Positions 1 to 6,282 of a stretch of 12,962 nucleotides of DNA are shown here, in pieces. Numbering within the stretch: the first letter of the stretch is position 1; the number at the start of each line of letters is the position of its first letter. This DNA comes from Acidobacteriota bacterium. GTDB taxonomy: Bacteria > Acidobacteriota > Terriglobia > Terriglobales > Acidobacteriaceae. A model generated the notes under the pieces. The model searched no databases. It saw nothing but the letters and a program-made list of their open reading frames with translations, and was not told the origin of the DNA. Made by a program: the position numbers and the translations under genes. The stretch is taken from contig JAEYQK010000044.1 in NCBI GenBank assembly GCA_023410055.1, forward strand, positions 1 through 12,962, read 5' to 3'.

Positions 1-699
1 CAGTTCGATTCTTTCCCGCCGTCGATCACGGGCGGCGACTTCGTCTACGAGACGCTTCTGTTGCACGGCATTACGCGAGCTCAAGCCCAGCAACTCACCG
101 GAGAAGCGCTCGAACGAGTTGGCATGACCGACGCGGCACATCGGCAGATCGCCGGGTACAGCAAAGGAATGCGGCAGAAGATTAGGCTCGCGCAGGCGAT
201 CGCTCACCGTCCGAAGGTGCTCGTGCTGGACGAACCCCTCAATGGGCTCGATCCTATGGCGAGAGCAGAATCGCTGGCTCTCTTTGAGTCGATCGGTCGC
301 CAGGGGATGTACGTGGTCATTTCAAGCCACATCCTTGAAGAGGTCGACAGGATATCTGATCGTGTGGTGCTCATGACAAGTGGCTATGTTGTAGCGGAAG
401 GAAGCATTCACTCCGTGAGACAGGAAGTTCGTGAGCAACCTATGCAGATCTTGATTCGCTGCTCGCAACCGGCGCTTCTGGCATCACGCGTTTTTGCGAT
501 GGATCACGCTGTCGAAGCGAAGCTTCACAAAGACGGCGGCGGCGTCCTGGTGCGGACCAGCGATGTAGACGGCTTCTACATGTTGCTGAACCATATCGCA
601 GCCGATGGGCTTGTGAAGATCGAGGCCGTTGCTCCCGCAGATGACGACGCGAACTCGATCTATCAGTATCTGATTGGATCTGACGGAGGCTTGGCATGA
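1..699 (+). CDS. ABC transporter ATP-binding protein, 5' partial
   Basis: This is the ATPase subunit of an ABC transporter that would power the membrane protein encoded next. The reading frame is open to the left edge, so the N-terminus with the Walker A loop is missing and 232 residues are visible. In order I see an ABC signature variant YSKGM (visible residues 53-57, in place of LSGGQ), Walker B VLVLDE (73-78), the D-loop NGLDP and the switch His in ISSHILEE (H110). The remaining ~110 residues form the C-terminal extension usual in ABC-2 exporter ATPases. An internal TTG at position 61 could be mistaken for a start, but the upstream in-frame residues continue the family pattern (SITGGDFVYETLLLHG). 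The stop overlaps the next start in ATGA, indicating translational coupling. The substrate cannot be read from the sequence. Family assignment is very secure. Confidence 0.95.
   Translation, partial: QFDSFPPSITGGDFVYETLLLHGITRAQAQQLTGEALERVGMTDAAHRQIAGYSKGMRQKIRLAQAIAHRPKVLVLDEPLNGLDPMARAESLALFESIGRQGMYVVISSHILEEVDRISDRVVLMTSGYVVAEGSIHSVRQEVREQPMQILIRCSQPALLASRVFAMDHAVEAKLHKDGGGVLVRTSDVDGFYMLLNHIAADGLVKIEAVAPADDDANSIYQYLIGSDGGLA
685..689 (+). promoter_or_regulatory. Ribosome binding site of the ABC permease
   Basis: GGAGG lies inside the end of the ATPase gene, 6 nt before the ATG at 696. It fixes the permease start and supports coupled translation of the pair. Confidence 0.75.
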
Positions 700-1541
700 G
701 CAACATGATCGCGAAACTCGCGGGGCAGCCTTGGCGTTTGTGGACGGTCCAACTTCAGACGATCGTCCGGACGGAATTGCGCAAGAACTTCTTCACAAAG
801 CGCGGTTTTTGGATTTATCTGCTTGCCTTTGCACCGGTCGGGATTACAGCGCTTCATGCCGCGGTGAACCGGCAGGTAAACCTACAGCACGACACTGTGG
901 TGCTTGCTGCGATGTTCCAGTTTTACTACTTGCGACTGGCGATCTTCTTCGGGTGCATGGGGATCTTTACTCGACTGATCCGAGGAGAGATGGTAGAGCG
1001 CAGCCTGCATTTCTATCTGTTAGCTCCCGTTCGCAGGGAGGTGCTTGTACTTGGAAAATTCATCGGGGGATTGATTACGGCCATCTGTTGTTTTGGACTT
1101 GCGATCATCGCTTCAGCGGTGCTGATCTACGCGGCCAACGGACCAGCCGGACTGGAGTATCTGTTCAATGGTCCAGGCAAAGCACAATTGGCAACTTACG
1201 TCGGGATAACGGTGCTAGCTTGTTTTGGCTACGGTGCGCTGTTCCTTGCCTTGAGCATGATATTCAAGAATCCGATCGCACCCGGTATTGTGGTCCTCGG
1301 ATGGGAAGCCATTAACCCCATTTTGCCCGCGGCAATGCAGAAGCTCAGTGTGATCTTCTACCTGCGGCACCTCACGCCGGTGAATGTCCCGGCCGAAGGG
1401 TTTTTCGCTTTGCTCACCGTCGTGACAGAGCCAGTTCCGGCGTGGGCGGCCGTCTTTGGACTCGTAGTCTTGGCCGCGGTGGTATTGGTCTTCGCCTGTT
1501 ACAGGTCGCGAACGTTGCAGATTAGCTACACAGCTGATTGA
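696..1541 (+). CDS. ABC-2-type transporter permease
   Basis: This is a 281-residue integral membrane protein, the probable permease partner of the ATPase it overlaps by 4 nt. A soluble, basic N-terminus (about 1-37) precedes about six hydrophobic segments, roughly at residues 38-55, 78-92, 119-146, 165-190, 195-213 and 247-268. The last is followed by a short basic tail. The segment around 97-120 (RGEMVERSLHFYLLAPVRRE) has the E-x-x-E/R-rich, LLAPVRR-like composition that ABC-2 permeases use between membrane helices 2 and 3 to contact the ATPase. Length and topology fit ABC-2 exporters. The cargo (drug, lipid, polysaccharide or other) is not recognisable. No terminator was found in the 56 nt before the convergent neighbour. 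Confidence 0.88.
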   Translation: MSNMIAKLAGQPWRLWTVQLQTIVRTELRKNFFTKRGFWIYLLAFAPVGITALHAAVNRQVNLQHDTVVLAAMFQFYYLRLAIFFGCMGIFTRLIRGEMVERSLHFYLLAPVRREVLVLGKFIGGLITAICCFGLAIIASAVLIYAANGPAGLEYLFNGPGKAQLATYVGITVLACFGYGALFLALSMIFKNPIAPGIVVLGWEAINPILPAAMQKLSVIFYLRHLTPVNVPAEGFFALLTVVTEPVPAWAAVFGLVVLAAVVLVFACYRSRTLQISYTAD

Positions 1542-1597
1542 ATCGCCTGCAGAAGCTGAGGTCAACGCTGTCGTGTGCGAGCAGCCTTCACACCTGT

Positions 1598-1831
1598 TCA
1601 GCCATCGCTGCGAAAACAGTGACGCCCTTGCTTGCAGGAGTGTGGGTGCGCGACATCATCGTCCGGACCCGAACTACGCATCGTGCAGAGACACCAGTAG
1701 GCCGCAGTGCTTGACCCATGCCGCCACGAGCGTCCTCCGGCGAGCGCACCAAAGGCGGTCTTGGTGCGCAGCATGCAACAGACTTCAGGAAGTTCTTCGG
1801 CTTCGAGTGGATCGTCCATGAACTCACGCAT
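1598..1831 (-). CDS. Small Cys/His-rich protein coupled to the hydroxylase operon, function unknown
   Basis: I do not recognise a named family for this 77-residue protein. It is acidic at the N-terminus (MREFMDDPLEAEELPEV) and then carries C18-C19, RTKTAFG (22-28), a short Gly/Ser/Thr stretch and an aromatic-Cys block YWCLCTM (45-51). GPDDD (55-59) and HPHSCKQGRHCF (62-73) follow, giving six Cys and four His, which could bind metal. The start is the ATG at 1831-1829, which has AGGAG 6 nt upstream and overlaps the FAD-subunit stop by 8 nt. A longer version from the ATG at 1846 has no comparable ribosome site. It is the last gene of the four-gene run. In E. coli paoABCD this place holds the XdhC-like chaperone PaoD, but the present protein is far too short to be XdhC. 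Its reality rests on the ribosome site, the overlap and the non-random Cys/His block. Confidence 0.7.
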   Translation of the reverse strand: MREFMDDPLEAEELPEVCCMLRTKTAFGALAGGRSWRHGSSTAAYWCLCTMRSSGPDDDVAHPHSCKQGRHCFRSDG

Positions 1832-2801
1832 GGCTGGCTCCTGCATTTAGCAGTGTTCTGCGAACGGCGACTTCGATCAGCCGCAACTTGTAATGGTTGT
1901 CGCGTAGTGGGGTTGCACCCTCAACCGCCGCACGGGCCGCCTGGGCTGCCGTCTCCTCATTGAGTGGCTTCCCGATTAGATATTCCTGAGCCGCCTTCGC
2001 TCTCCACGGAATCGGTGCGGCCGCGCCTAGAATTATGCTCGCGTTCCGAACGCTGCTCCCAGCCATGTCCAGAACGGCCGCCACTTCAGCCACCGGCCAA
2101 TCGAATGACTGTTTCTCCATCAACTTCGTATACGCTGATCGAGTTCCCGCTGCCGGGGAGGGTAGCCGGATCTCCGTCATAAGTTCTCCGTCGGCGAGTG
2201 AGTGCTCGCGAGTGACGTCCTTTTCGGGAGTAACGAAGATACTCTCTAGTGGCACCTCGCGCTTCCCCTTTTTGCTCGTCAACTGCACGGTTGCGCCATA
2301 CGCGACAGCCGCCACCGCCACCGTCGACGGGTGAACGATTGCACAGATATCGTTGTCGAAGACGGCGTGGTAGTCATTCTCTCCATCCTGCGCGAAACAT
2401 CGGGTGCCGCCCTTACGCAGACAAGGGAAATCTTCCTGACGGAAATACCAGCAGCGCGGCCTCTGCAAAATGTTGCCGCCAATCGTCGCGGCATTCCGAA
2501 TCTGCGGCGTGGCGGCCATCAGGCATGCTTCGGCCAAAGCCGGGAAGCGCTGCTTCACAAGCGGATGCTCCGAGGCCTCCGCCAACGTCATCAGCGGTCC
2601 GAGCCGCAAGCTATTCCCGGAGTCCTCCACGAATTTCAGTTCTCGGATATTCCGGAGGTTGACCAGTCGCTGAGGTGCGTCGAGCCCCTCCTTAAGGCGA
2701 TCCAGCACGTCGATGCCTCCGGCCTTGAAGATCGATCGATCGTGCAGCGAGTCCAACGCCTCCGAGAGATTTGTCGCGTCTACCCATTCGAAGCTTTGCA
2801 T
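1824..2801 (-). CDS. Molybdenum hydroxylase FAD-binding subunit, PaoB/YagS-like, with [4Fe-4S] motif
   Basis: This is the 325-residue FAD subunit of a xanthine dehydrogenase/aldehyde oxidoreductase-type enzyme. It takes electrons from the Fe-S clusters and passes them to an external acceptor. The N-terminal FAD-binding half shows FKAGGIDVLDRLKEG (25-39, family AGGTDLL with Ile for Thr) and TPQIRNAATIGGN (98-110). Between these and HPSTVAVA lies an insert with C117, C127, C135 and C153, the arrangement that holds an extra [4Fe-4S] cluster in E. coli PaoB and distinguishes it from plain CoxM/XdhB subunits. The C-terminal CO-dehydrogenase flavoprotein domain covers about 215-320. The ATG shares one base with the stop of the catalytic subunit (TAATG), and GGGAGGG lies 8 nt upstream. 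No signal peptide is visible, so it would be exported only bound to the Tat-bearing subunit. Substrate unknown. Confidence 0.93.
   Translation of the reverse strand: MQSFEWVDATNLSEALDSLHDRSIFKAGGIDVLDRLKEGLDAPQRLVNLRNIRELKFVEDSGNSLRLGPLMTLAEASEHPLVKQRFPALAEACLMAATPQIRNAATIGGNILQRPRCWYFRQEDFPCLRKGGTRCFAQDGENDYHAVFDNDICAIVHPSTVAVAAVAYGATVQLTSKKGKREVPLESIFVTPEKDVTREHSLADGELMTEIRLPSPAAGTRSAYTKLMEKQSFDWPVAEVAAVLDMAGSSVRNASIILGAAAPIPWRAKAAQEYLIGKPLNEETAAQAARAAVEGATPLRDNHYKLRLIEVAVRRTLLNAGASHA
1838..1842 (-). promoter_or_regulatory. Ribosome binding site of the 77-residue protein
   Basis: The - strand reads AGGAG followed by CCAGCC and ATG, a near-ideal 6-nt spacing, inside the last codons of the FAD-subunit gene. 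It selects the ATG at 1831 over the in-frame ATG at 1846. Confidence 0.7.
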
Positions 2802-5251
2802 TAGGACAGCCCTCCCGTGACGGACTTCCCGGCCTGCGAGGAGGCAAGGGCCTCCAGAACGAGTCTCGGCGTCATCGGCATCTGGCGAATTCGCACCTTC
2901 GTCGCGTTGTAAAAGGCGTTTGCGATCGCCGCTACTGTGGGGATGGTGGCCGGCTCACCGATGCCGCCCGCATCAGTCGAACTGCGCCCCAGGTAGTGCT
3001 CTACGAAATAGATCTCGATCTTCGGCACTTCCTTTGCTCCGACGATTTTGTACTCCTCGAGGTTCGGATTAACCATGATGCCGGTGTTGCGGTCGAGTCT
3101 GCGGTCCTCGTAAAGGGCAAACGAGATGCCCTGTAGAATTCCGCCATTGACCTGACTCTCGAGCGTAAGCGGATTCATCGGACGTCCGCAATCATGTACA
3201 GCCAGGAATCGTTCGACGCGAATGATTCCCGTCTCGGTGTCCACTGCGACCTCGCAAAATTGCACTCCGCCGAGGAACATTCGCTCGCGCTCGCCATACT
3301 CCGGACTGCGCTTTGCCGTGGCTGTAACCTGTTCCACGCGCATCTTCGCCGCTGCCTGCCGGAAGGGCAATCTGTTGCCCGCTCTTGAACGTACCCCGCC
3401 ACCATCAAGCATCAGATCACCCGGCGGAACCCGCATAACCGAGGCCACTTCCCCAAGGAACTGTTCGCGCGCCCGATACGCCGCGTTCCGAACCGCCGGA
3501 GTCATCGATCCAGTTGTCATGCTCCCGCCGGAAGGTGAGCCGCTCGGATAATTCGTGTCCCCGATTCGCACGTCGATATCAGTCGGGCGAAGTCCCAGTT
3601 CTTCGGCCACGACTTGTGCCATCACCGTGCGAATTCCACCGCCGATGTCCTGCACAGCGCTCAACACCTGCACAGACCCGTCGCGCGCGATCCGCACTTC
3701 GCAAGCCGAATCCATGTTGTTGATCCTGTACCACACCGACTGCGCCATGCCCATGCCGTGCTTGATCGGTCCAGCATCGGCTCCGGGTGCGTGCCGGCGC
3801 GACCATCCGAATTTCTCAGCTCCAATACTCCGCTCCACTTTCCGTGCTTCGTGCGCATCGTTCTTGTCCCGCAGCGCGAGGGGATCGAGGTTCAACTTCT
3901 CGGCAAGTTCGTCCATCATCTGCTCGAGCGCGAAGCAGCCTTGCGGATGACCCGGCGCGCGGAATGCCGTCCCCGGACCCGCGTTCGTAAACACGTCGTA
4001 CTCTTCCGTGCGGCAGTTGGGGCACACGTACATGTTCTGTACCGGACCCGCAGTTCCAGCACCCGTCCCGACACCAGCCGTACCGTAGGTTTTGAGGCTC
4101 ATGGCGTGGAGCGTGCCGTCGCGCTTCGCGCCCACTTTCAGCGTCTGCTGTGAACTGGGACGATTACCCTGCGACCAATGCTCCTCCTTACGGTCCATGA
4201 AGAGCCTCACCGGCAACTTTGTCTTTCGCGAGAGTTCGGCCGCAACCACTCCGTACGTTCCGGCACCGAATTTCGCTCCGAAGCCTCCGCCCATGTACTC
4301 GGTGATCACACGTACTTTGCTCTTCGGCAAACCAAGCACCGCGGCCAGCTCGTCGCGAACACTATTCGTCGCTTGCGTTGACGAGTACACAGTAAGCCCA
4401 TCGTCGCGCCAATCGGCCACCAACCCGTGTGTTTCCAATGCCGAGTGGGTCTGCACCTGAGTTGTGAAAGTGCCGTCCAGCACCACATCACTCTCCGAAA
4501 AACCTTTGTCCACATCGCCCTTCGGACCCTCTTGTCCTCCGCCAACATCCGGTCCACGTACGTTGCCCTTCTGCGGCAAATCGGCCTCACTGCCGCCGCC
4601 CCCAGCCGTTTCTGCTTGCCGCGCCGGGCCGGGAAATACCACGGGAGCATTGCTGCGCATCGCCGAATCCACGTCGAGCACGAAGGGGAGCGCCTCGTAT
4701 TGGACCTTCACCAGTTTTGCAGCTGCGTCCGCCGCCGCTTGCGATGTCGCCGCTACGGCCGCAACTGGCTGACCGGCGTAGCGCACGACCGGATACTTTC
4801 CCTTCTCACGCGACTTGTCCTTCAGCTCAGCCTGCCCGAGCAGGTGCTCGATTACCTGAACGCCCTTCACTCCGGGCTGTCGTTCCGCCTCGGACATATC
4901 AACCGAAACGACACGTGCGTGTGGCACGTTCGCATTTACCATCCGCGCGTAGAGCATTCCCGGCAACCGAATATCGCTCGGATAGCGAGCCGTGCCCGTT
5001 ACCTTGAACCTGCCATCGTTTCGCCGAGTCCGCTTACCGATCGCATGCAGCTCCGAATTCACGGGGAGCGGCGGCGGTTCATCCTGTGGTACCGTGCGCG
5101 TCACGTCGCGCAGCGTGCTTCCGAGCACACCCACCTTCAACGTTTGTTGCCGGCTGGATTCAGCGCCCGATTTCTCAGGAGCCTTTCGCACCGGCTTCGC
5201 CTCTTGCTCTACCGCCTTCGGTTTTGTCTTTTGCTCCTGGAGTGGGTTCAT
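2801..5251 (-). CDS. Molybdopterin-binding catalytic subunit of an aldehyde/xanthine dehydrogenase-family enzyme, PaoC/YagR-like
   Basis: This 816-residue catalytic subunit binds the molybdenum cofactor and hydroxylates the substrate, most likely an aldehyde or N-heterocycle. The small aldehyde-oxidase a/b-hammerhead domain begins near residue 70 (GKRTRRNDGRFKVTGTARY). The Mo-binding domain follows, with GGGFGAKFG (321-329), AFRAPG (429-434), QDIGGGIRT (534-542), SGSPSGGSMTTGSM (570-583) and the active-site GGIGEP with catalytic Glu766. It is longer than typical PaoC proteins for two reasons: a Lys/Glu/Pro-rich N-terminal extension of ~55-65 residues, and a Gly-rich insert at about 207-248. 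CPNC at 410-413 is an extra Cys pair of unknown meaning. The ATG overlaps the stop of the [2Fe-2S] subunit by 4 nt (ATGA), and the stop shares one base with the FAD-subunit start. There is no signal peptide. Family is certain, substrate is not. Confidence 0.95.
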   Translation of the reverse strand: MNPLQEQKTKPKAVEQEAKPVRKAPEKSGAESSRQQTLKVGVLGSTLRDVTRTVPQDEPPPLPVNSELHAIGKRTRRNDGRFKVTGTARYPSDIRLPGMLYARMVNANVPHARVVSVDMSEAERQPGVKGVQVIEHLLGQAELKDKSREKGKYPVVRYAGQPVAAVAATSQAAADAAAKLVKVQYEALPFVLDVDSAMRSNAPVVFPGPARQAETAGGGGSEADLPQKGNVRGPDVGGGQEGPKGDVDKGFSESDVVLDGTFTTQVQTHSALETHGLVADWRDDGLTVYSSTQATNSVRDELAAVLGLPKSKVRVITEYMGGGFGAKFGAGTYGVVAAELSRKTKLPVRLFMDRKEEHWSQGNRPSSQQTLKVGAKRDGTLHAMSLKTYGTAGVGTGAGTAGPVQNMYVCPNCRTEEYDVFTNAGPGTAFRAPGHPQGCFALEQMMDELAEKLNLDPLALRDKNDAHEARKVERSIGAEKFGWSRRHAPGADAGPIKHGMGMAQSVWYRINNMDSACEVRIARDGSVQVLSAVQDIGGGIRTVMAQVVAEELGLRPTDIDVRIGDTNYPSGSPSGGSMTTGSMTPAVRNAAYRAREQFLGEVASVMRVPPGDLMLDGGGVRSRAGNRLPFRQAAAKMRVEQVTATAKRSPEYGERERMFLGGVQFCEVAVDTETGIIRVERFLAVHDCGRPMNPLTLESQVNGGILQGISFALYEDRRLDRNTGIMVNPNLEEYKIVGAKEVPKIEIYFVEHYLGRSSTDAGGIGEPATIPTVAAIANAFYNATKVRIRQMPMTPRLVLEALASSQAGKSVTGGLS
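2810..2816 (-). promoter_or_regulatory. Ribosome binding site of the FAD subunit
   Basis: GGGAGGG on the - strand lies 8 nt before the ATG at 2801, within the last codons of the catalytic-subunit gene. It allows reinitiation at the TAATG junction. Confidence 0.6.
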
Positions 5252-5886
5252 GCCTGCCGCCCTTTCCGGCCTGCGGCGGCCAGCGTCGCCTCAAATACCT
5301 TGGGATACGTGCCGCATCGGCACAGATTGCCACTTGTAGCCTGACGCACATCAGCTTCCGTCGGACTCGGATTGCGTTCCAGCAGTGCCGCGCAACTCAT
5401 CACCATGCCCGGTGTGCAGTATCCGCATTGCAAAGCGTCGTGCTCAATGAATGCCTCCTGTACCGGATGCAGCGCCTCGCCGTTCGCAAGCCCTTCGATC
5501 GTTCGCACCTGCCGCGCACCAACGTCGATCGCAAGGGTCATGCACGAGTTCACCGGCATACCGTCCAGCCACACCGTGCAGGCCGAACACGAACCGCGGT
5601 CGCACACCACCTTCGTTCCCGTGTGATTCAGCGGGCCACGCAGCGCTTCGGCTAAAGTTGTTCCGGGTGTGACTTCGGTTTGAAGCGCCTTTCCATTCAC
5701 GTTGATCGTGACTGGAACTGCACCGGGGCCAATCACCTTCGGCGTACCGTCCGGCATCGCGGCCACTCCGGTCGACATAACCGTCACGGCCGCCGCGCCT
5801 AGTCCAGAAGTCTTCAGGAACGCCCGGCGGCTCAAGCCGCGCTCGGGATTGTCAGGTGTGTTCTTCTCTTTCGATCGGTGGCTCAT
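5248..5886 (-). CDS. [2Fe-2S] subunit with Tat signal, PaoA/YagT-like
   Basis: This 212-residue iron-sulfur subunit relays electrons from the Mo site to FAD. The N-terminus has a twin-arginine motif SRRAFLK (R20-R21) followed by a hydrophobic stretch to about residue 43 (VAA). This is a Tat signal, so the folded complex should be exported to the periplasm. The plant-ferredoxin-type domain has C95, C100, C103 and C115. The second, helical 2Fe-2S domain has CGYC (154-157) and CRC (189-191). All eight ligands are present. I chose the ATG at 5886 because GGAGG lies just upstream. An ATG five codons earlier has no ribosome site, and the further in-frame extension to 6102 reads unlike a protein of this family. 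It is the first gene of the operon and overlaps the catalytic subunit by 4 nt. Confidence 0.94.
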   Translation of the reverse strand: MSHRSKEKNTPDNPERGLSRRAFLKTSGLGAAAVTVMSTGVAAMPDGTPKVIGPGAVPVTINVNGKALQTEVTPGTTLAEALRGPLNHTGTKVVCDRGSCSACTVWLDGMPVNSCMTLAIDVGARQVRTIEGLANGEALHPVQEAFIEHDALQCGYCTPGMVMSCAALLERNPSPTEADVRQATSGNLCRCGTYPKVFEATLAAAGRKGRQA

Positions 5887-5890
5887 CCCG

Positions 5891-5895
5891 CCTCC
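5891..5895 (-). promoter_or_regulatory. Ribosome binding site of the [2Fe-2S] subunit
   Basis: GGAGG on the - strand (within GGGGAGG) lies 4 nt before the ATG at 5886. It decides the start against the longer in-frame alternatives at 5901 and 6102. Confidence 0.7.
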
Positions 5896-5910
5896 CCACA
5901 TTGGGCAGAG

Positions 5911-5916
5911 ATTGTA
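5911..5916 (-). promoter_or_regulatory. Candidate -10 element of the hydroxylase operon
   Basis: TACAAT on the - strand matches five of six bases of TATAAT. Transcription starting about 7 nt downstream would leave a leader of roughly 18 nt that includes the GGAGG. I find no good -35 at 16-19 nt. The expected -35 position falls close to the palindrome at 5933-5948, which would suit an activator-dependent or repressed promoter. This is inference from position only. Confidence 0.35.
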
Positions 5917-5932
5917 GCGTAAATTCAGAGCT

Positions 5933-5948
5933 GCACGTTTCGACGTGC
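5933..5948. repeat. Perfect 6+6 palindrome, possible operator
   Basis: GCACGT-TTCG-ACGTGC is a perfect inverted repeat with a 4-nt centre. It sits just upstream of the candidate -10 of the hydroxylase operon, about where a -35 or regulator site would be. If transcribed on the + strand it could also fold as a UUCG-loop hairpin. No regulator gene is adjacent in the window. Confidence 0.4.
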
Positions 5949-6270
5949 GCGCCCGGAAGTAGACCCGCCCGAAACAGCCACACGACGGCAAGCGATCATA
6001 GGCGCACGGGGCCCTTGCCGATTGGAGTTTCGTCCGCCGGTCTCCTACAGCTCTCTGGGCGACGTTTACAGATTCGAGTCCTGGCAGGAATCCGATTTTC
6101 ACACGCGCTTCCTATCTGGGGTATGCTGATGGATTGGATGGTCTACCAATCGGCGGTCAACTCGTTGCTCCCTTCACCTGCTCCAGTGCTCGCTTCTTCA
6201 GCTCCACTGAAGAGCGAATTGACGATCTGGGGTAAGATCAGGAACATGCAACGAACGTCGCCTTCGAACA

Positions 6271-6276
6271 GAGAGG
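6271..6276 (+). promoter_or_regulatory. Ribosome binding site for a TTG start
   Basis: GAGAGG lies 6 nt before the TTG at 6283. It supports this uncommon start codon, which also puts the expected KAVITAA beta strand at residue 5, as in GalU proteins. Confidence 0.6.
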
Positions 6277-6282
6277 TTCGCC

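Larger units (their letters stand above)
5887..6282. other. Divergent intergenic region, 396 nt, no gene seen
   Basis: This is the space between the leftward hydroxylase operon and the rightward nucleotide-sugar operon, so both promoters should lie here. Besides the -10 and palindrome listed separately, I see a 10-bp direct repeat ATCTGGGGTA at 6114-6123 and 6225-6234. There is an 8-bp inverted pair, CCGATTGG at 6018-6025 and CCAATCGG at 6146-6153. A 6+6 inverted repeat, GATTGG/CCAATC, lies at 6132-6137 and 6146-6151. I could not identify a convincing sigma-70 promoter for the + operon. Open frames crossing the region show no protein-like pattern and no ribosome site. Confidence 0.6.

Noticed and set aside
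61..699. TTG at 61 as the start of a 212-residue ATPase
   Set aside because: The in-frame codons from position 1 encode family-like sequence before it and Walker A is absent, so the gene begins outside the window.
674..1315. 213-codon + strand frame inside the permease gene
   Set aside because: It overlaps a well-supported membrane protein in another frame, has no ribosome site of its own and shows no family pattern.
1542..1597. Terminator between the convergent ABC and hydroxylase operons
   Set aside because: Only a 5-bp GTGTG/CACAC pairing with a long loop and no T-run is present, too weak to call.
4427..5344. 305-codon + strand frame antisense to the Mo-subunit gene
   Set aside because: It is Arg/Leu/His-rich with no protein-like pattern. 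It is explained as a GC-driven mirror of the catalytic-subunit gene.
5248..6102. Longer 284-residue version of the [2Fe-2S] subunit
   Set aside because: The extra 72 residues would bury the Tat signal internally, and the strong ribosome site is at the ATG at 5886.
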